A DNA stretch of 64,000 nt, from the NCBI RefSeq assembly GCF_947501165.1, contig NZ_CANMUU010000003.1:1-64000 (forward strand), in the 5' to 3' direction. The position numbers were made by a program, and so were the translations under genes. Every line of letters starts with the position of its first letter. Positions within the stretch are counted from its first letter, which is position 1. A model generated the notes under the pieces. It was not told the DNA's origin. It worked only from the letters and a program-made list of their open reading frames with translations, and ran no database searches. Source of the DNA: an uncultured Allomuricauda sp. GTDB taxonomy: Bacteria; Bacteroidota; Bacteroidia; Flavobacteriales; Flavobacteriaceae. Shown here one piece after another: positions 47,974-56,266 of the stretch.

Positions 47974-49329
47974 ATGAATACTGCAAAAAACAAAATCAAA
48001 AACTGGTTGAGAAACTCAATTTCCATTAAAATGGCAGTCGTTGGGTTTTTAATACTCATTTTAATGATTCCGCTGGGATTCGTTAAAGACCTCATTAGGG
48101 AAAGAAAATATAGGCAGGTCGAAGTAATTGATGAAATCAACACCAAATGGGGAACCCAGGTCACATTGAACGGACCAATTCTTAAAGTGCCCTATCGTAC
48201 CTATATTGAAGAAAAGATCTACGATGAAAAGACAAAAACTTTTTTGACCTCCCAAAAACCGGAAAGACACGTCGCTTACTTTTTTCCGCAAGATCTTAAT
48301 ATTAAATCCGAAGTAAAAACCAAGCCGTTGGAGCGTGGCATTTATGAATCCGTTGTATACTCTTCTGAGAACAGGATACAAGGCAAGTTTTCCACGCCTG
48401 ATTTCTCTAACAAAGAAATCAATGAAGAGGACATTTTATGGAACAAGGCTACCTTGCTATTCAAAACGAGCAATTTAAAAGGAATCCGAAACACCATAAC
48501 GGTAAAACTGGCAGATAATGAATATGAATTGAAACCAAAATTCAACAACGCACAGATGAACACGCTGGAATCTTCTTACTTGGTGAATTTGGAAGAAATT
48601 GCTGAAACTCCGATGGATTTTTCGTCTACGATCAACATAAACGGAAGTAGTGTCCTGCAATTTATCCCTATCGGTAAAAAAACTCAGGTGTTCATGAAAT
48701 CCAATTGGCATTCGCCAAGTTTCAACGGTAATTTTCTACCCGAAACCGATGGTAAGAAAATAACCGAAAAAGGATTTGAAGCACAATGGAAGGTTTTGGA
48801 AACCAATAGAAAGTTTGGACAATCTTTTTTTGACCATCTGCCTGACTTGACCGGATTTTCTTTTGGCACCCAATTTTTGGTCCCTATAGGTGATTATCAG
48901 AAAACTGAACGTACCAGCAAATATGGTTTGATGATCATAGGCTTGACCCTTCTGGTTTTCTTACTCATTCAGATAAGCAGTAAAATCCCTATCCACCCTT
49001 TTCAATATTTAATGATAGGTTTGGCCTTGGTGATGTTCTACACTCTTCTGATTTCCATCTCTGAGCATCAAAACTATTTAAAGGCATATTTGATTTCCGG
49101 AACTGCAGTAGTTTCTTTGATCACGGTGTATTCCCGTTCCATTCTCAAATACATTAAGTTCACATTCTTGGTTTTGGGTTCCATGTTCAGTTTATACGCT
49201 TTCATTTTTGTAATCATCCAACTGGAAGATTATGCGCTACTAGTTGGAAGTATAGGCCTGTTCATCATTTTGGCCATAATCATGTTCGCCTCGCGAAAAA
49301 TTGATTGGTCTGGAGGGTCCAGCGAATAA
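47974..49329 (+). CDS. creD: CreD-family inner-membrane protein
   Basis: A 451-residue membrane protein of the CreD (inner membrane protein, colicin tolerance/envelope) family: one N-terminal helix (IKMAVVGFLILILMIPLGFV), a long periplasmic part with YFFPQDLNIKSEVKTKPLERGIYESVVYSS and PDLTGFSFGTQFLVPIGDYQKTERTSKYG, and five or so C-terminal helices. In proteobacteria creD is controlled by the CreBC system; here control is probably by the adjacent winged-helix protein. A tiny ATG-AAA-TTA-TGA reading frame just before it overlaps the creD start. Confidence 0.92.
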   Translation: MNTAKNKIKNWLRNSISIKMAVVGFLILILMIPLGFVKDLIRERKYRQVEVIDEINTKWGTQVTLNGPILKVPYRTYIEEKIYDEKTKTFLTSQKPERHVAYFFPQDLNIKSEVKTKPLERGIYESVVYSSENRIQGKFSTPDFSNKEINEEDILWNKATLLFKTSNLKGIRNTITVKLADNEYELKPKFNNAQMNTLESSYLVNLEEIAETPMDFSSTININGSSVLQFIPIGKKTQVFMKSNWHSPSFNGNFLPETDGKKITEKGFEAQWKVLETNRKFGQSFFDHLPDLTGFSFGTQFLVPIGDYQKTERTSKYGLMIIGLTLLVFLLIQISSKIPIHPFQYLMIGLALVMFYTLLISISEHQNYLKAYLISGTAVVSLITVYSRSILKYIKFTFLVLGSMFSLYAFIFVIIQLEDYALLVGSIGLFIILAIIMFASRKIDWSGGSSE

Positions 49330-49376
49330 GTGATATGGTATCGCTGTCTTGGATGTATCGGGGCAGCGATTTGCTT

Positions 49377-49652
49377 TTAAGCCACAGAAAATAGATGTGA
49401 CCCATTTATCTCGATATCAAAATCTTCTTTAATACGATCAATATAGTCTTGTGGTGTTTTCTCCGAAATCCATATCCATTGGTTTTTAATATCCACGTCA
49501 AAATGAAACTTGGAAAAATCAATTAGATAATCACTATCGTATTGGGACAATAGGAACTTAGTAATTCTAGGTCTTAGACGATATTCCAAATCTATGCAGA
49601 TTTTGTTTGTAAAGGAATCGTCATTTTCGGTTATCAACCAGTTGAATTTCAC
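49377..49652 (-). CDS. Small hypothetical protein
   Basis: A 91-residue acidic, aromatic-rich soluble product (NWLITENDDSFTNK, ITKFLLSQYDSDYLIDFSKFHFDVDIKNQWIWISEKT). No signal, membrane segment or recognised domain. Its composition is protein-like and it does not overlap another gene, but no homologue is recognised. It lies between creD (convergent) and the dehydrogenase-like gene upstream on the same strand. Confidence 0.6.
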   Translation of the reverse strand: MKFNWLITENDDSFTNKICIDLEYRLRPRITKFLLSQYDSDYLIDFSKFHFDVDIKNQWIWISEKTPQDYIDRIKEDFDIEINGSHLFSVA

Positions 49653-49738
49653 TGTATTGGTTATAAAGGCAGCTCAATATAAGAAAAAAACACATTTGAC
49701 CAGAGTTCAAGTTATTCACATCGATAAAGAGGGCAGGT

Positions 49739-50941
49739 CTATCTACCATCTACATAACCCTGCAAATATTCAAAGCTTGGTGTCAACTTTCCGCCAGAAG
49801 TCATTCGTGCTCTTTCCAGAATTCTATCTTTATCTCCGTTAAAGAAAGCGGGAATCACATATTTTGAAAATGCCTCTCCAAAACCAGTACTGGCATCGCG
49901 GGGCAATTCGCATGGAAGGTTGTCCACGGCCATAACGGCAATGGCATTTGACTTTTTGAAATCTACCTCTGATTCCGAAACTGGATCATAGCCATAAATA
50001 GGGTCTGCTATGGTGCTGGGCTTTATGGTAGTGGCTACTGGACCATCGATATCGCAACTGACATCTGCTACCACTTTAATCTTGAAATCTGGGTGTTTGG
50101 CATCCTCACGAGTATAGAGATATGGTGCTCCATCCCCATAAAAATGTCCCGCAATGTAAAAATCTGTCACCTCGGCAAAACGAAAGAAATTGGATTTGTA
50201 TTCTTCAGGATTGGCAAAAAAATCAGCTTTATTGCCACGAACCCCATCTTTTCGTTTGTTGTATTCCGAAGCATCGATTTGGCAATAGACCGGTTCTGAA
50301 AAAGTATCAGAAAGGTATTCGGCTACGTTTACTTTTTTGAGGTTCATAGCATCCAACATTTCTTTGGCGCCATTGCCTACCCTACCCTTTCCTGTCAACA
50401 GGATTTTGATATTGGGCAATTGTATTTTTTGGAGCTCATCTATCAAGGCTTGTTGGTCGTGAAGAGCTTCTGCTTTGGGTAGATTGAAGGTTCCATATTT
50501 TAACCCGTATGCGCGAATACCATTATAGGCCCCCACGATACCAGCGTAACGACCGAAAGCTACCAAACGTTGTCCTTTGGTATTTGTAATCACCTCATGG
50601 TCATACAATTCTATGTTCTTTTCTAGCACAGCACGTAACAAATCCCGATTATAAGGTTGTTTTTTAATGGTATGAGAAAAGAAAAAATACTTTTTGTTGG
50701 GAATTAGTGCCGAAATCGGAACTTCTTTCACACCAAGAAGCACATCACAGTCTTCCACATTTTGAGTGACTTTAACACTCGCAGCTTCGTATTCTGTATC
50801 TGTAAAAACCCGAATGGGCGAGGTTTCCACTTTTATTTCTGCTTTTGGAAATTGTTCTAGGACATTTTGGCATTCAGTTGGGGAAAGGACCACCCGACGA
50901 TCAGGTGGGTTTTTACGTTCTTTTATGATTCCAAACTTCAT
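49739..50941 (-). CDS. Alanine/saccharopine-dehydrogenase-like NAD(P) oxidoreductase
   Basis: A 400-residue protein of the AlaDh_PNT/LYS1-like group. The N-terminal half reads KFGIIKERKNPPDRRVVLSPTECQ and FFFSHTIKKQPYNRDLLRAVLEKNIELYDHEVITNTKGQRLVAFGRYAGIVGAYNG, which favours saccharopine dehydrogenase (lysine-forming) relatives over true alanine dehydrogenase. The Rossmann half has ILLTGKGRVGNGAKEM near 180. Such proteins are common in flavobacteria, with the substrate unverified. It stands alone; its last base lies 86 bp before the small gene at 49652. Confidence 0.8.
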   Translation of the reverse strand: MKFGIIKERKNPPDRRVVLSPTECQNVLEQFPKAEIKVETSPIRVFTDTEYEAASVKVTQNVEDCDVLLGVKEVPISALIPNKKYFFFSHTIKKQPYNRDLLRAVLEKNIELYDHEVITNTKGQRLVAFGRYAGIVGAYNGIRAYGLKYGTFNLPKAEALHDQQALIDELQKIQLPNIKILLTGKGRVGNGAKEMLDAMNLKKVNVAEYLSDTFSEPVYCQIDASEYNKRKDGVRGNKADFFANPEEYKSNFFRFAEVTDFYIAGHFYGDGAPYLYTREDAKHPDFKIKVVADVSCDIDGPVATTIKPSTIADPIYGYDPVSESEVDFKKSNAIAVMAVDNLPCELPRDASTGFGEAFSKYVIPAFFNGDKDRILERARMTSGGKLTPSFEYLQGYVDGR

Positions 50942-51025
50942 GTTTGATTTGGTATAATTATTGATCTAAAATAAGGGGTTTGGGTAGGGGAAACAAACTT
51001 TTCCGCCTAAAGCGAGATAAATGGT

Positions 51026-51033
51026 TAACTTTG
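51026..51033 (+). promoter_or_regulatory. Possible -7 box of the ssrA precursor promoter
   Basis: TAACTTTG matches TAnnTTTG exactly but lies about 250 bp before the mature tmRNA 5' end; only a T-rich stretch is found at -33. The surrounding 345-bp region 50942-51286 has no gene; it contains small inverted repeats (CCTCC...GGAGG around 51036-51069) and the repeat at 51247-51274. Confidence 0.4.
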
Positions 51034-51246
51034 CCCTCCTTTGCTCAAAATGAGCTTGAGCTACGGAGGACAAATCCATATTCACCGAAGCCTTGGCGAA
51101 GGTGATAGCGTTAGGGATAGAGGTAAGTGCCATGCACAACCGATAGCCCGGTGCTCCGAAGCTTTAGCCAAAGAGCAAACGCCCACTTCTTGATACATCA
51201 TGCAAGCATGATACTTGAAGTGACACTGGTTCTTTGATAAAAAAAT

Positions 51247-51274
51247 GAGAGATTCTCGCCTTCGCGGGAATGAC
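51247..51274 (-). repeat. Short dispersed repeat (GTCATTCCCGCG type) beside ssrA
   Basis: On the minus strand GTCATTCCCGCGAAGGCGAGAATCTCTC, with an internal hairpin around CGCGAAGGCG. Related GTCATTCCCGCGAAGGCGGGAATC elements are widespread dispersed repeats in bacteria. It ends 12 bp before the tmRNA and shares its GTCATT start and AATCTC segment with the element at 18771. Confidence 0.6.
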
Positions 51275-51286
51275 AATACTCATTAC

Positions 51287-51682
51287 GGGGCCGACTGGTT
51301 TTGACAGCGAGACCAATGGCAATGTAAGCATGTCGAGCGCTGGAATACAGCTCGTTAATCTCATGTTTCACACTTTTAATTGGCGATAATAATTACGCTC
51401 TTGCCGCATAATCTGAATTATAGTAGGATTTGCCTCGTCCTTACTAGGTAGGGAAGCGAGATGTTCCTGGGTAGCCCTTGTTGATGGCGACCCGTTTAGG
51501 AGCACCAGAAAAGTCAACATAAGGTTAGTGTTCGCTTTGGCACTAACACTAAAACTTTAAGAAGCTAAGTGTACGATAGGCGGTCTTTGGTCGGTCGTGC
51601 ATCGAAAACCAAACAAAGTCTAAGCATGTAGAAAGCCTTGCAATTGCTTGTTTGGACGAGGGTTCGAATCCCTCCGGCTCCA
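51287..51682 (+). ncRNA. ssrA: Transfer-messenger RNA
   Basis: Rescues stalled ribosomes and tags the nascent protein for proteolysis. The 5' end GGGGCCGACTGGTTTTGACAG and the 3' end GGTTCGAATCCCTCCGGCTCC form the tRNA-like half, with acceptor GGGGCCG paired to CGGCTCC and discriminator A at 51682; no CCA is encoded. The tag frame is 51381-51410 and reads GDNNYALAA-stop, so with the charged alanine the tag is A-GDNNYALAA, typical of Bacteroidota. A hairpin terminator follows, then the fossil integrase, making this the likely attachment site of the downstream island. Confidence 0.97.
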
Positions 51683-51705
51683 CTGAAAACCCAATAAGTT
51701 TCATC

Positions 51706-51742
51706 AAAAACCCTGTAATCGTATGATTTACAGGGTTTTTTG
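51706..51742 (+). terminator. Terminator of ssrA
   Basis: AAAAACCCTGTAA and TTACAGGGTTTTTT pair around a loop of about nine bases, followed by a T run. The 178 bp from here to 51920 are AT-rich with no further feature seen. Confidence 0.85.
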
Positions 51743-51920
51743 TTTGCTTTACTCTCAATTGAATTCAAATAAAACTATCCTATAAGGGTGTTATTAGGTG
51801 TCTATTTCATATGTTTTTTTAGTGACCCCGAATACAGTATAAATTAAAACATATCAACAAGTTACGATAAAATATTGATTTGTTTTTTATATATTTATTA
51901 TACTAAAATGTATTCATTTA

Positions 51921-52247
51921 ATGCAGAATTCATTCCACACTCTGTTTTATATCAAAAAAAGTAAGGCTGATAAAAAAGGTTATGCCAATGTGTATTTAAG
52001 AATTACAATAGATGGGCAGCGAACTGAAATAAGCATAAATAGGAAAGTTCCCGTCGAGAAATGGAATGGTAGAGCATGACGGGTAAAAGGCGTCAGTCAA
52101 GTTGCTCAGGAAATTAACTCGTATATAAATTCGTTGACTGCAAAGCTCAACAGAATTCACCAGAATCTTGTTGAGAGTAATACCCCAATATCCTCACTCA
52201 TCCTAAAGAATATCTTTCTGAACAATGGAAAAAAACAAAGATGTTAA
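51921..52247 (+). pseudogene. Fossil N-terminus of a Bacteroidota tyrosine integrase
   Basis: Reading from the ATG at 51921 gives an Arm-DNA-binding domain: SFHTLFYIKKSKADKKGYANVYLRITIDGQRTEISINRKVPVEKW, then NGRA, an in-frame TGA at 52077-52079, then RVKGVSQVAQEINSYINSLTAKLN, which fits the helical segment following that domain. In intact relatives the stop is occupied by glycine (GGA), so one G-to-T change explains it. The catalytic R-H-R-Y part is missing; the frame ends at 52247 inside the broken epimerase. Its place after the 3' end of ssrA, the usual target of such integrases, marks it as the remnant that inserted the island. Confidence 0.82.
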
Positions 52248-53153
52248 AGTTGCATCATTTTTAAATTCCATATTCGGGAATTCAAGGGGCGTATAAATAA
52301 CAACGGCCGGCTGTTTTGAAAATACCTTCATACATATTCCACTCTTCTCAGAATACAGTCCAGCCGAAAAGGGTTTATGATTCAGCACGTAAACGTCATC
52401 AAGTCCCGACGAAGGTATCTTTTTGATTTTTCCTTTTTGGACAAAATCATAATACGTTTGCGAACAATTCAATATTTTCCCAGTAGGAACCTTTCTTTCG
52501 TCCAACTCTAGTATTTTGTTACTATTAATCTGTAGGTAGTGTTCAGAAACGCTGCCTTCCCCATTAAGATTATAATAAGCATGATTTGTTAAGTTGAGTA
52601 CTGTGGTCTGGTCAGTTATAGCAGTATATACAATTCGCAGAGCGTTTGATTCCAAAAGATCGTATTCCACTGTAATTTTCACATTCCCGAGATAACCACC
52701 TTCCATATGCTCGCTTAATAAACTGAATTTCAAACTGTTGTTACGACTGTTTTTAGTAGAAATCACCTCCCAAAGTTTTTTATCGAATCCTGCCCTGCCA
52801 CCATGTAGATGTACTCCACCATTTTCATGGTCCAAATTGTACTTCTTACCTTCCAACTCAAAGTATCCTTTGGATATACGACCTGCATATCTGCCTACGG
52901 TACATCCATGATATAAATTGTATTCTTGATATTTGGGAGATGCATAATCCTATGCACTATCCAGTCCCACTACCGCATTAACCAAATGATTATTACGATC
53001 CGGTACTTTTAATGATATTAGGGTGGCACCGTAGCTGCATACTTCCATATTCATTCCTTTGGAATTTGTCAATTTGATTACCTCCATAATCATCGGTCTA
53101 TTTTCCTTGGCAACATTGGCGTTCATTATCCCGAGATAAGAGTATAAATTCAA
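52203..53153 (-). pseudogene. galM: Broken aldose 1-epimerase (galM)
   Basis: One reading frame holds a galactose-mutarotase-like sequence interrupted by a TAG at 52950-52952. Before it: MEVCSYGATLISLKVPDRNNHLVNAVVGLDSA; after it, in the same frame: DYASPKYQEYNLYHGCTVGRYAGRISKGYFELEGKKY and HENGGVHLHGGRAGFDKKLWEV, with the catalytic-region motif VLNLTNHAYYNLNGEG. Most relatives have a glutamine-like residue where CAG has become TAG. The C-terminus is also short: after AVVIYTPLEFPNMEF it stops about 45 residues early, in DNA shared with the integrase fossil. Mutarotase activity is therefore doubtful. Confidence 0.85.
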
Positions 53154-54679
53154 TGACTAGCCTGATAAACCCTCACATAATCCACTTCCATCTTTTGTGG
53201 TAATGCTTTGTCGTCAATATCGAACCCGGGCCAATTCCCTCCAATAGCAAAATTGATAATGAAGAAAAATGGCTGATTATATGGCCAGTTTTCTTTGGTC
53301 TTTTCTTGCGGTTCATAGGTGTAGTATAGGGTGTCATCCACAAAAAAGTCTATCTTTTCATTATTCCACTCCATCGCATAGACATGAAATGCCTCAGCGG
53401 CAGTGCCTATTTGTATACTTCCAGTATGATTATGAGACCCATGTGCCATTGTATTATGAACGGTACCGTGTACCGTGTTTTGCAGTCTTCCAATGTGCTC
53501 CATGATATCCAATTCTCCACAAGTAGGCCAACCCACTTCTTCGATATTGCTGCCCAACATCCAAAGGGCGGGCCATGTCCCATTTCCCTTAGGTAATTTG
53601 GCACGAAATTCCATTCTTCCGTATTGAAATTCACGTTTACCCTGTGAGTTTACCCTTCCTGAAAGATATGTATCCCCAACTTTCTTTGCAGTAATTATGA
53701 GCTTTCCATCTTCCACTGCAATGGTTCCGCTTTTTACGTAGGTCTGCAGTTCGTTGTTCACCCAGCCTGGTTTAGCTTCTCGGATGTTCCAATTAAGTGT
53801 ATCCAAAACAGGATCATCAAACTCATCTGACCAAACAAGTTGCCACTTCTTTTGTTCTGTGGTTCTTGAGTCTGCATTGGTATCCACAAATTCCAATAAA
53901 AGTGGAAATGCAGGTTCTGTCATTTGATGACCATACCCGTCCAATTCAAACAATTTAATTTTTGAATGCCCCATTACTTTCATCATTCGCATGAAATAAG
54001 CATTCTCTTCATAGCGACCTAAAAGTTCAAGTTCCCTATCCCCCGTAACGAGCAAAATTGGAGGAGCATCTTTTCTAATATGATATAGTGGCGCGAACTC
54101 ATCGATTATGGGCTGCGTGCCGGAAATACCCTTTTCTTTTCTGATGGCAAAGTGTGTTATAGTGTGACCGCTTAGTGGCACTATCCCAGCCAGGTTATTT
54201 GCATCAATAGTATGCCTTGATAACCACTTTTTGTCCAACCCAATCATACTAGCCAAATAGCCGCCTGCTGAATGGCCTGAAACAAAAATTTTGTTAGGAT
54301 TACCTCCATAGTCCTTAATATTTTTAAAGACCCACGCTACAGCTGCAGCTGCATCTTCTAAATGTTCAGGGTTCTTTGCTTTAGGATATAATCTGTAATC
54401 GACAGCGACTATGCCGATTCCTTGTTCCTTAAGTCGTTCCGGAATAAACTTATTGCCACCTTCCAATCCCCCTCCATGAAACCAGACTATTGTAGCGAAA
54501 TCCTTTTTATTATTTGGATGGTAAATATCCAAGACACATTTTTTAGCTACGTAAGCATCAGATGTGTTAATGGAATCTGGATAATACTGAATGTTGAAAA
54601 CTGAGGAGTATGCATCTTGCTGGGCTTGATTTGCTTGTACTGCCGATAGGCACAAAAACAACAAAATCAATTTTTTCAT
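53150..54679 (-). CDS. Esterase-GH16 fusion glycoside hydrolase
   Basis: A 509-residue exported protein (signal MKKLILLFLCLSAVQANQAQ). Residues about 40-265 are an alpha/beta-hydrolase: oxyanion loop IVWFHGGG (64-71), nucleophile Ser137 in GHSAGG, Asp214 in VTGDRE and His251 in GYGHQ. Residues about 280-507 are a GH16 (laminarinase/galactanase-like) domain: WSDEFDDPVLDTLNW, WPALWMLG and the catalytic E389-x-D-x-x-E394 motif GELDIMEHIG. Both active sites look complete. It overlaps the sulfatase stop by one base (TAATG), so the two are co-translated. It would cut a beta-1,3-linked glycan and remove an ester group. Confidence 0.88.
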   Translation of the reverse strand: MKKLILLFLCLSAVQANQAQQDAYSSVFNIQYYPDSINTSDAYVAKKCVLDIYHPNNKKDFATIVWFHGGGLEGGNKFIPERLKEQGIGIVAVDYRLYPKAKNPEHLEDAAAAVAWVFKNIKDYGGNPNKIFVSGHSAGGYLASMIGLDKKWLSRHTIDANNLAGIVPLSGHTITHFAIRKEKGISGTQPIIDEFAPLYHIRKDAPPILLVTGDRELELLGRYEENAYFMRMMKVMGHSKIKLFELDGYGHQMTEPAFPLLLEFVDTNADSRTTEQKKWQLVWSDEFDDPVLDTLNWNIREAKPGWVNNELQTYVKSGTIAVEDGKLIITAKKVGDTYLSGRVNSQGKREFQYGRMEFRAKLPKGNGTWPALWMLGSNIEEVGWPTCGELDIMEHIGRLQNTVHGTVHNTMAHGSHNHTGSIQIGTAAEAFHVYAMEWNNEKIDFFVDDTLYYTYEPQEKTKENWPYNQPFFFIINFAIGGNWPGFDIDDKALPQKMEVDYVRVYQASH

Positions 54680-56121
54680 TAATTCGATTTAGAATTTCCA
54701 CCACCTTGATAATTAGGATTTGGTTCAGGCAATTTGGCGTTCATTTCCAATAGCGTTGCATTCATTTTTTCCTTCAAGGTTTCAAATCGCTCGGGGTCTT
54801 CCTTTATACGATTATTGCTTTCTGAAAGGTCCGTCTTTAGATTAAAAAGCTCATAACGGTCATCTTCATAATGATGGATTAGCTTCCAATCCCCTTCGCG
54901 ATAAGCAGTGGACGGCTCTCCCCCTTGCGGACTATAGTGCGGTAAATGCCAGAGCATACCACGTTCAGGTAACGTTTTACTCTTAAATAAAGGAGCAAGG
55001 CTAACACCATCGGAAGTTCTTTTTTTAATTCCAGCAACTTCCATGATGGTATTAAAAAAATCCTGACCCACAACAGGTGTTGAATCCAATTTAGCTTCTC
55101 GGATTACCAAAGGCCAACGTATCAACAAAGGTTCGCGAATACCTCCTTCATAGACGTAGCCTTTTCCTTCGCGCAACATTCCGTTATCCGTTGGAGGAGT
55201 GTGTTTGGCAAAGGCAGGTACTTCCCTTACTGAAAGTCCACCGTTGTCTGAAGTAAAGATGACAATTGTATGCTCTTCAAGGTCCAATTCATTAAGCTTC
55301 TTTAAAATTCGACCTACATTGATATCAATACTCTCCACCATGGCTGCATAGTGAATGTTGGGCAATAGGGGTTCATCAGTTGCACCTCGCTTTTTTCGAT
55401 ATTTTTCCACTAAACTGTCCTTGGCTTCAATGGGTACATGAGGCGAATAGTAATTGAGGCTCATGAAAAAGGTTGAGTCCTTTTTTTGGGTAATGTATTC
55501 TATCGCTTTATTTGTCAATACATCAGTGAGGTAATCACCTTCTTTTGAAGTATCCTGGATTTCAGGTTTTTCGCCAGGTGCAAAAAATGGATAAAAAAAG
55601 CTCTGTGGAAGTCCGTTCCACGCACCTGCAATATTCAAATCAAATCCACGGTTATCAGGCTTAAATTTTCCACCACCAAGATGCCATTTCCCTATAAACG
55701 CTGTGTGATAATTTTTTTCTTTCAATGCCTCGGCAATCGTCTCGAACTCCACATTCAGTTGTTGTGCAATAGGCGGTGTTTGGAGTTTTTGATTGGGCCC
55801 TGCAGGATGGTTACCGTGGATATGCTCTGTAATATTGACCGTGATAGGATGCAATCCTGTCATTAGGCTTGCTCTGGAAGGACTACAAAGTGGTGCCGCT
55901 GCATAGGCGTCCGTAAATCGAATACCATCGGAAGCCAATCTGTCCAGATTAGGTGTCTCAATAAAGTCATTGCCGTAGCAGCCCAAGTCATACCAACCAA
56001 GGTCATCAGCAACAATCATGATGATGTTTGGATTCCCGGGTATGCTTTTTTCACCACAAGAGACTAGAAAACATAAAACTATAGCGGCTTTAAAAAAATT
56101 ATTGTTGAAACGAATTGGCAT
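54679..56121 (-). CDS. Formylglycine (S1) sulfatase lipoprotein
   Basis: A 480-residue lipoprotein (signal ending CFLVSC, Cys22). The metal and substrate site VADDLGWYDLGCYG leads to CSPSRASLMTG; Cys79 in C-x-P-S-R is the residue converted to formylglycine. Further metal ligands are in FTSDNGGLS and GKWHLGG. This type removes sulfate esters from carbohydrates. It is followed directly by the esterase-GH16 gene. No separate maturase gene lies in the window. Confidence 0.92.
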   Translation of the reverse strand: MPIRFNNNFFKAAIVLCFLVSCGEKSIPGNPNIIMIVADDLGWYDLGCYGNDFIETPNLDRLASDGIRFTDAYAAAPLCSPSRASLMTGLHPITVNITEHIHGNHPAGPNQKLQTPPIAQQLNVEFETIAEALKEKNYHTAFIGKWHLGGGKFKPDNRGFDLNIAGAWNGLPQSFFYPFFAPGEKPEIQDTSKEGDYLTDVLTNKAIEYITQKKDSTFFMSLNYYSPHVPIEAKDSLVEKYRKKRGATDEPLLPNIHYAAMVESIDINVGRILKKLNELDLEEHTIVIFTSDNGGLSVREVPAFAKHTPPTDNGMLREGKGYVYEGGIREPLLIRWPLVIREAKLDSTPVVGQDFFNTIMEVAGIKKRTSDGVSLAPLFKSKTLPERGMLWHLPHYSPQGGEPSTAYREGDWKLIHHYEDDRYELFNLKTDLSESNNRIKEDPERFETLKEKMNATLLEMNAKLPEPNPNYQGGGNSKSN

Positions 56122-56266
56122 TTTGAATTGGATTACATCTTCAAAAGCTAAATGTAGTAAAGCATGGAAAAAGTTGCATCATGTACCCACCTGTATCTCC
56201 CCCCCTATGCCACAGGATACTTTTCAAAGAATAAAACAGGAATTTTAAAGTATAAACATTTGAGGT

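Noticed and set aside
51050-51193. A 47-codon reading frame upstream of tmRNA
   Set aside because: Its composition is unlike the neighbours, it lies in a repeat-rich non-coding stretch and it has no recognisable domain.
51082-51364. Overlapping minus-strand reading frames at ssrA, including one reading SFPRRRES
   Set aside because: The SFPRRRES peptide is the usual false translation of the GTCATTCCCGCG repeat, and the rest overlaps the tmRNA.
51921-53153. TGA and TAG in the integrase and epimerase as recoded codons (selenocysteine, pyrrolysine or readthrough)
   Set aside because: No SECIS-like element is seen, the replaced residues would be glycine and glutamine, and both genes are also truncated, so decay is the simpler reading.
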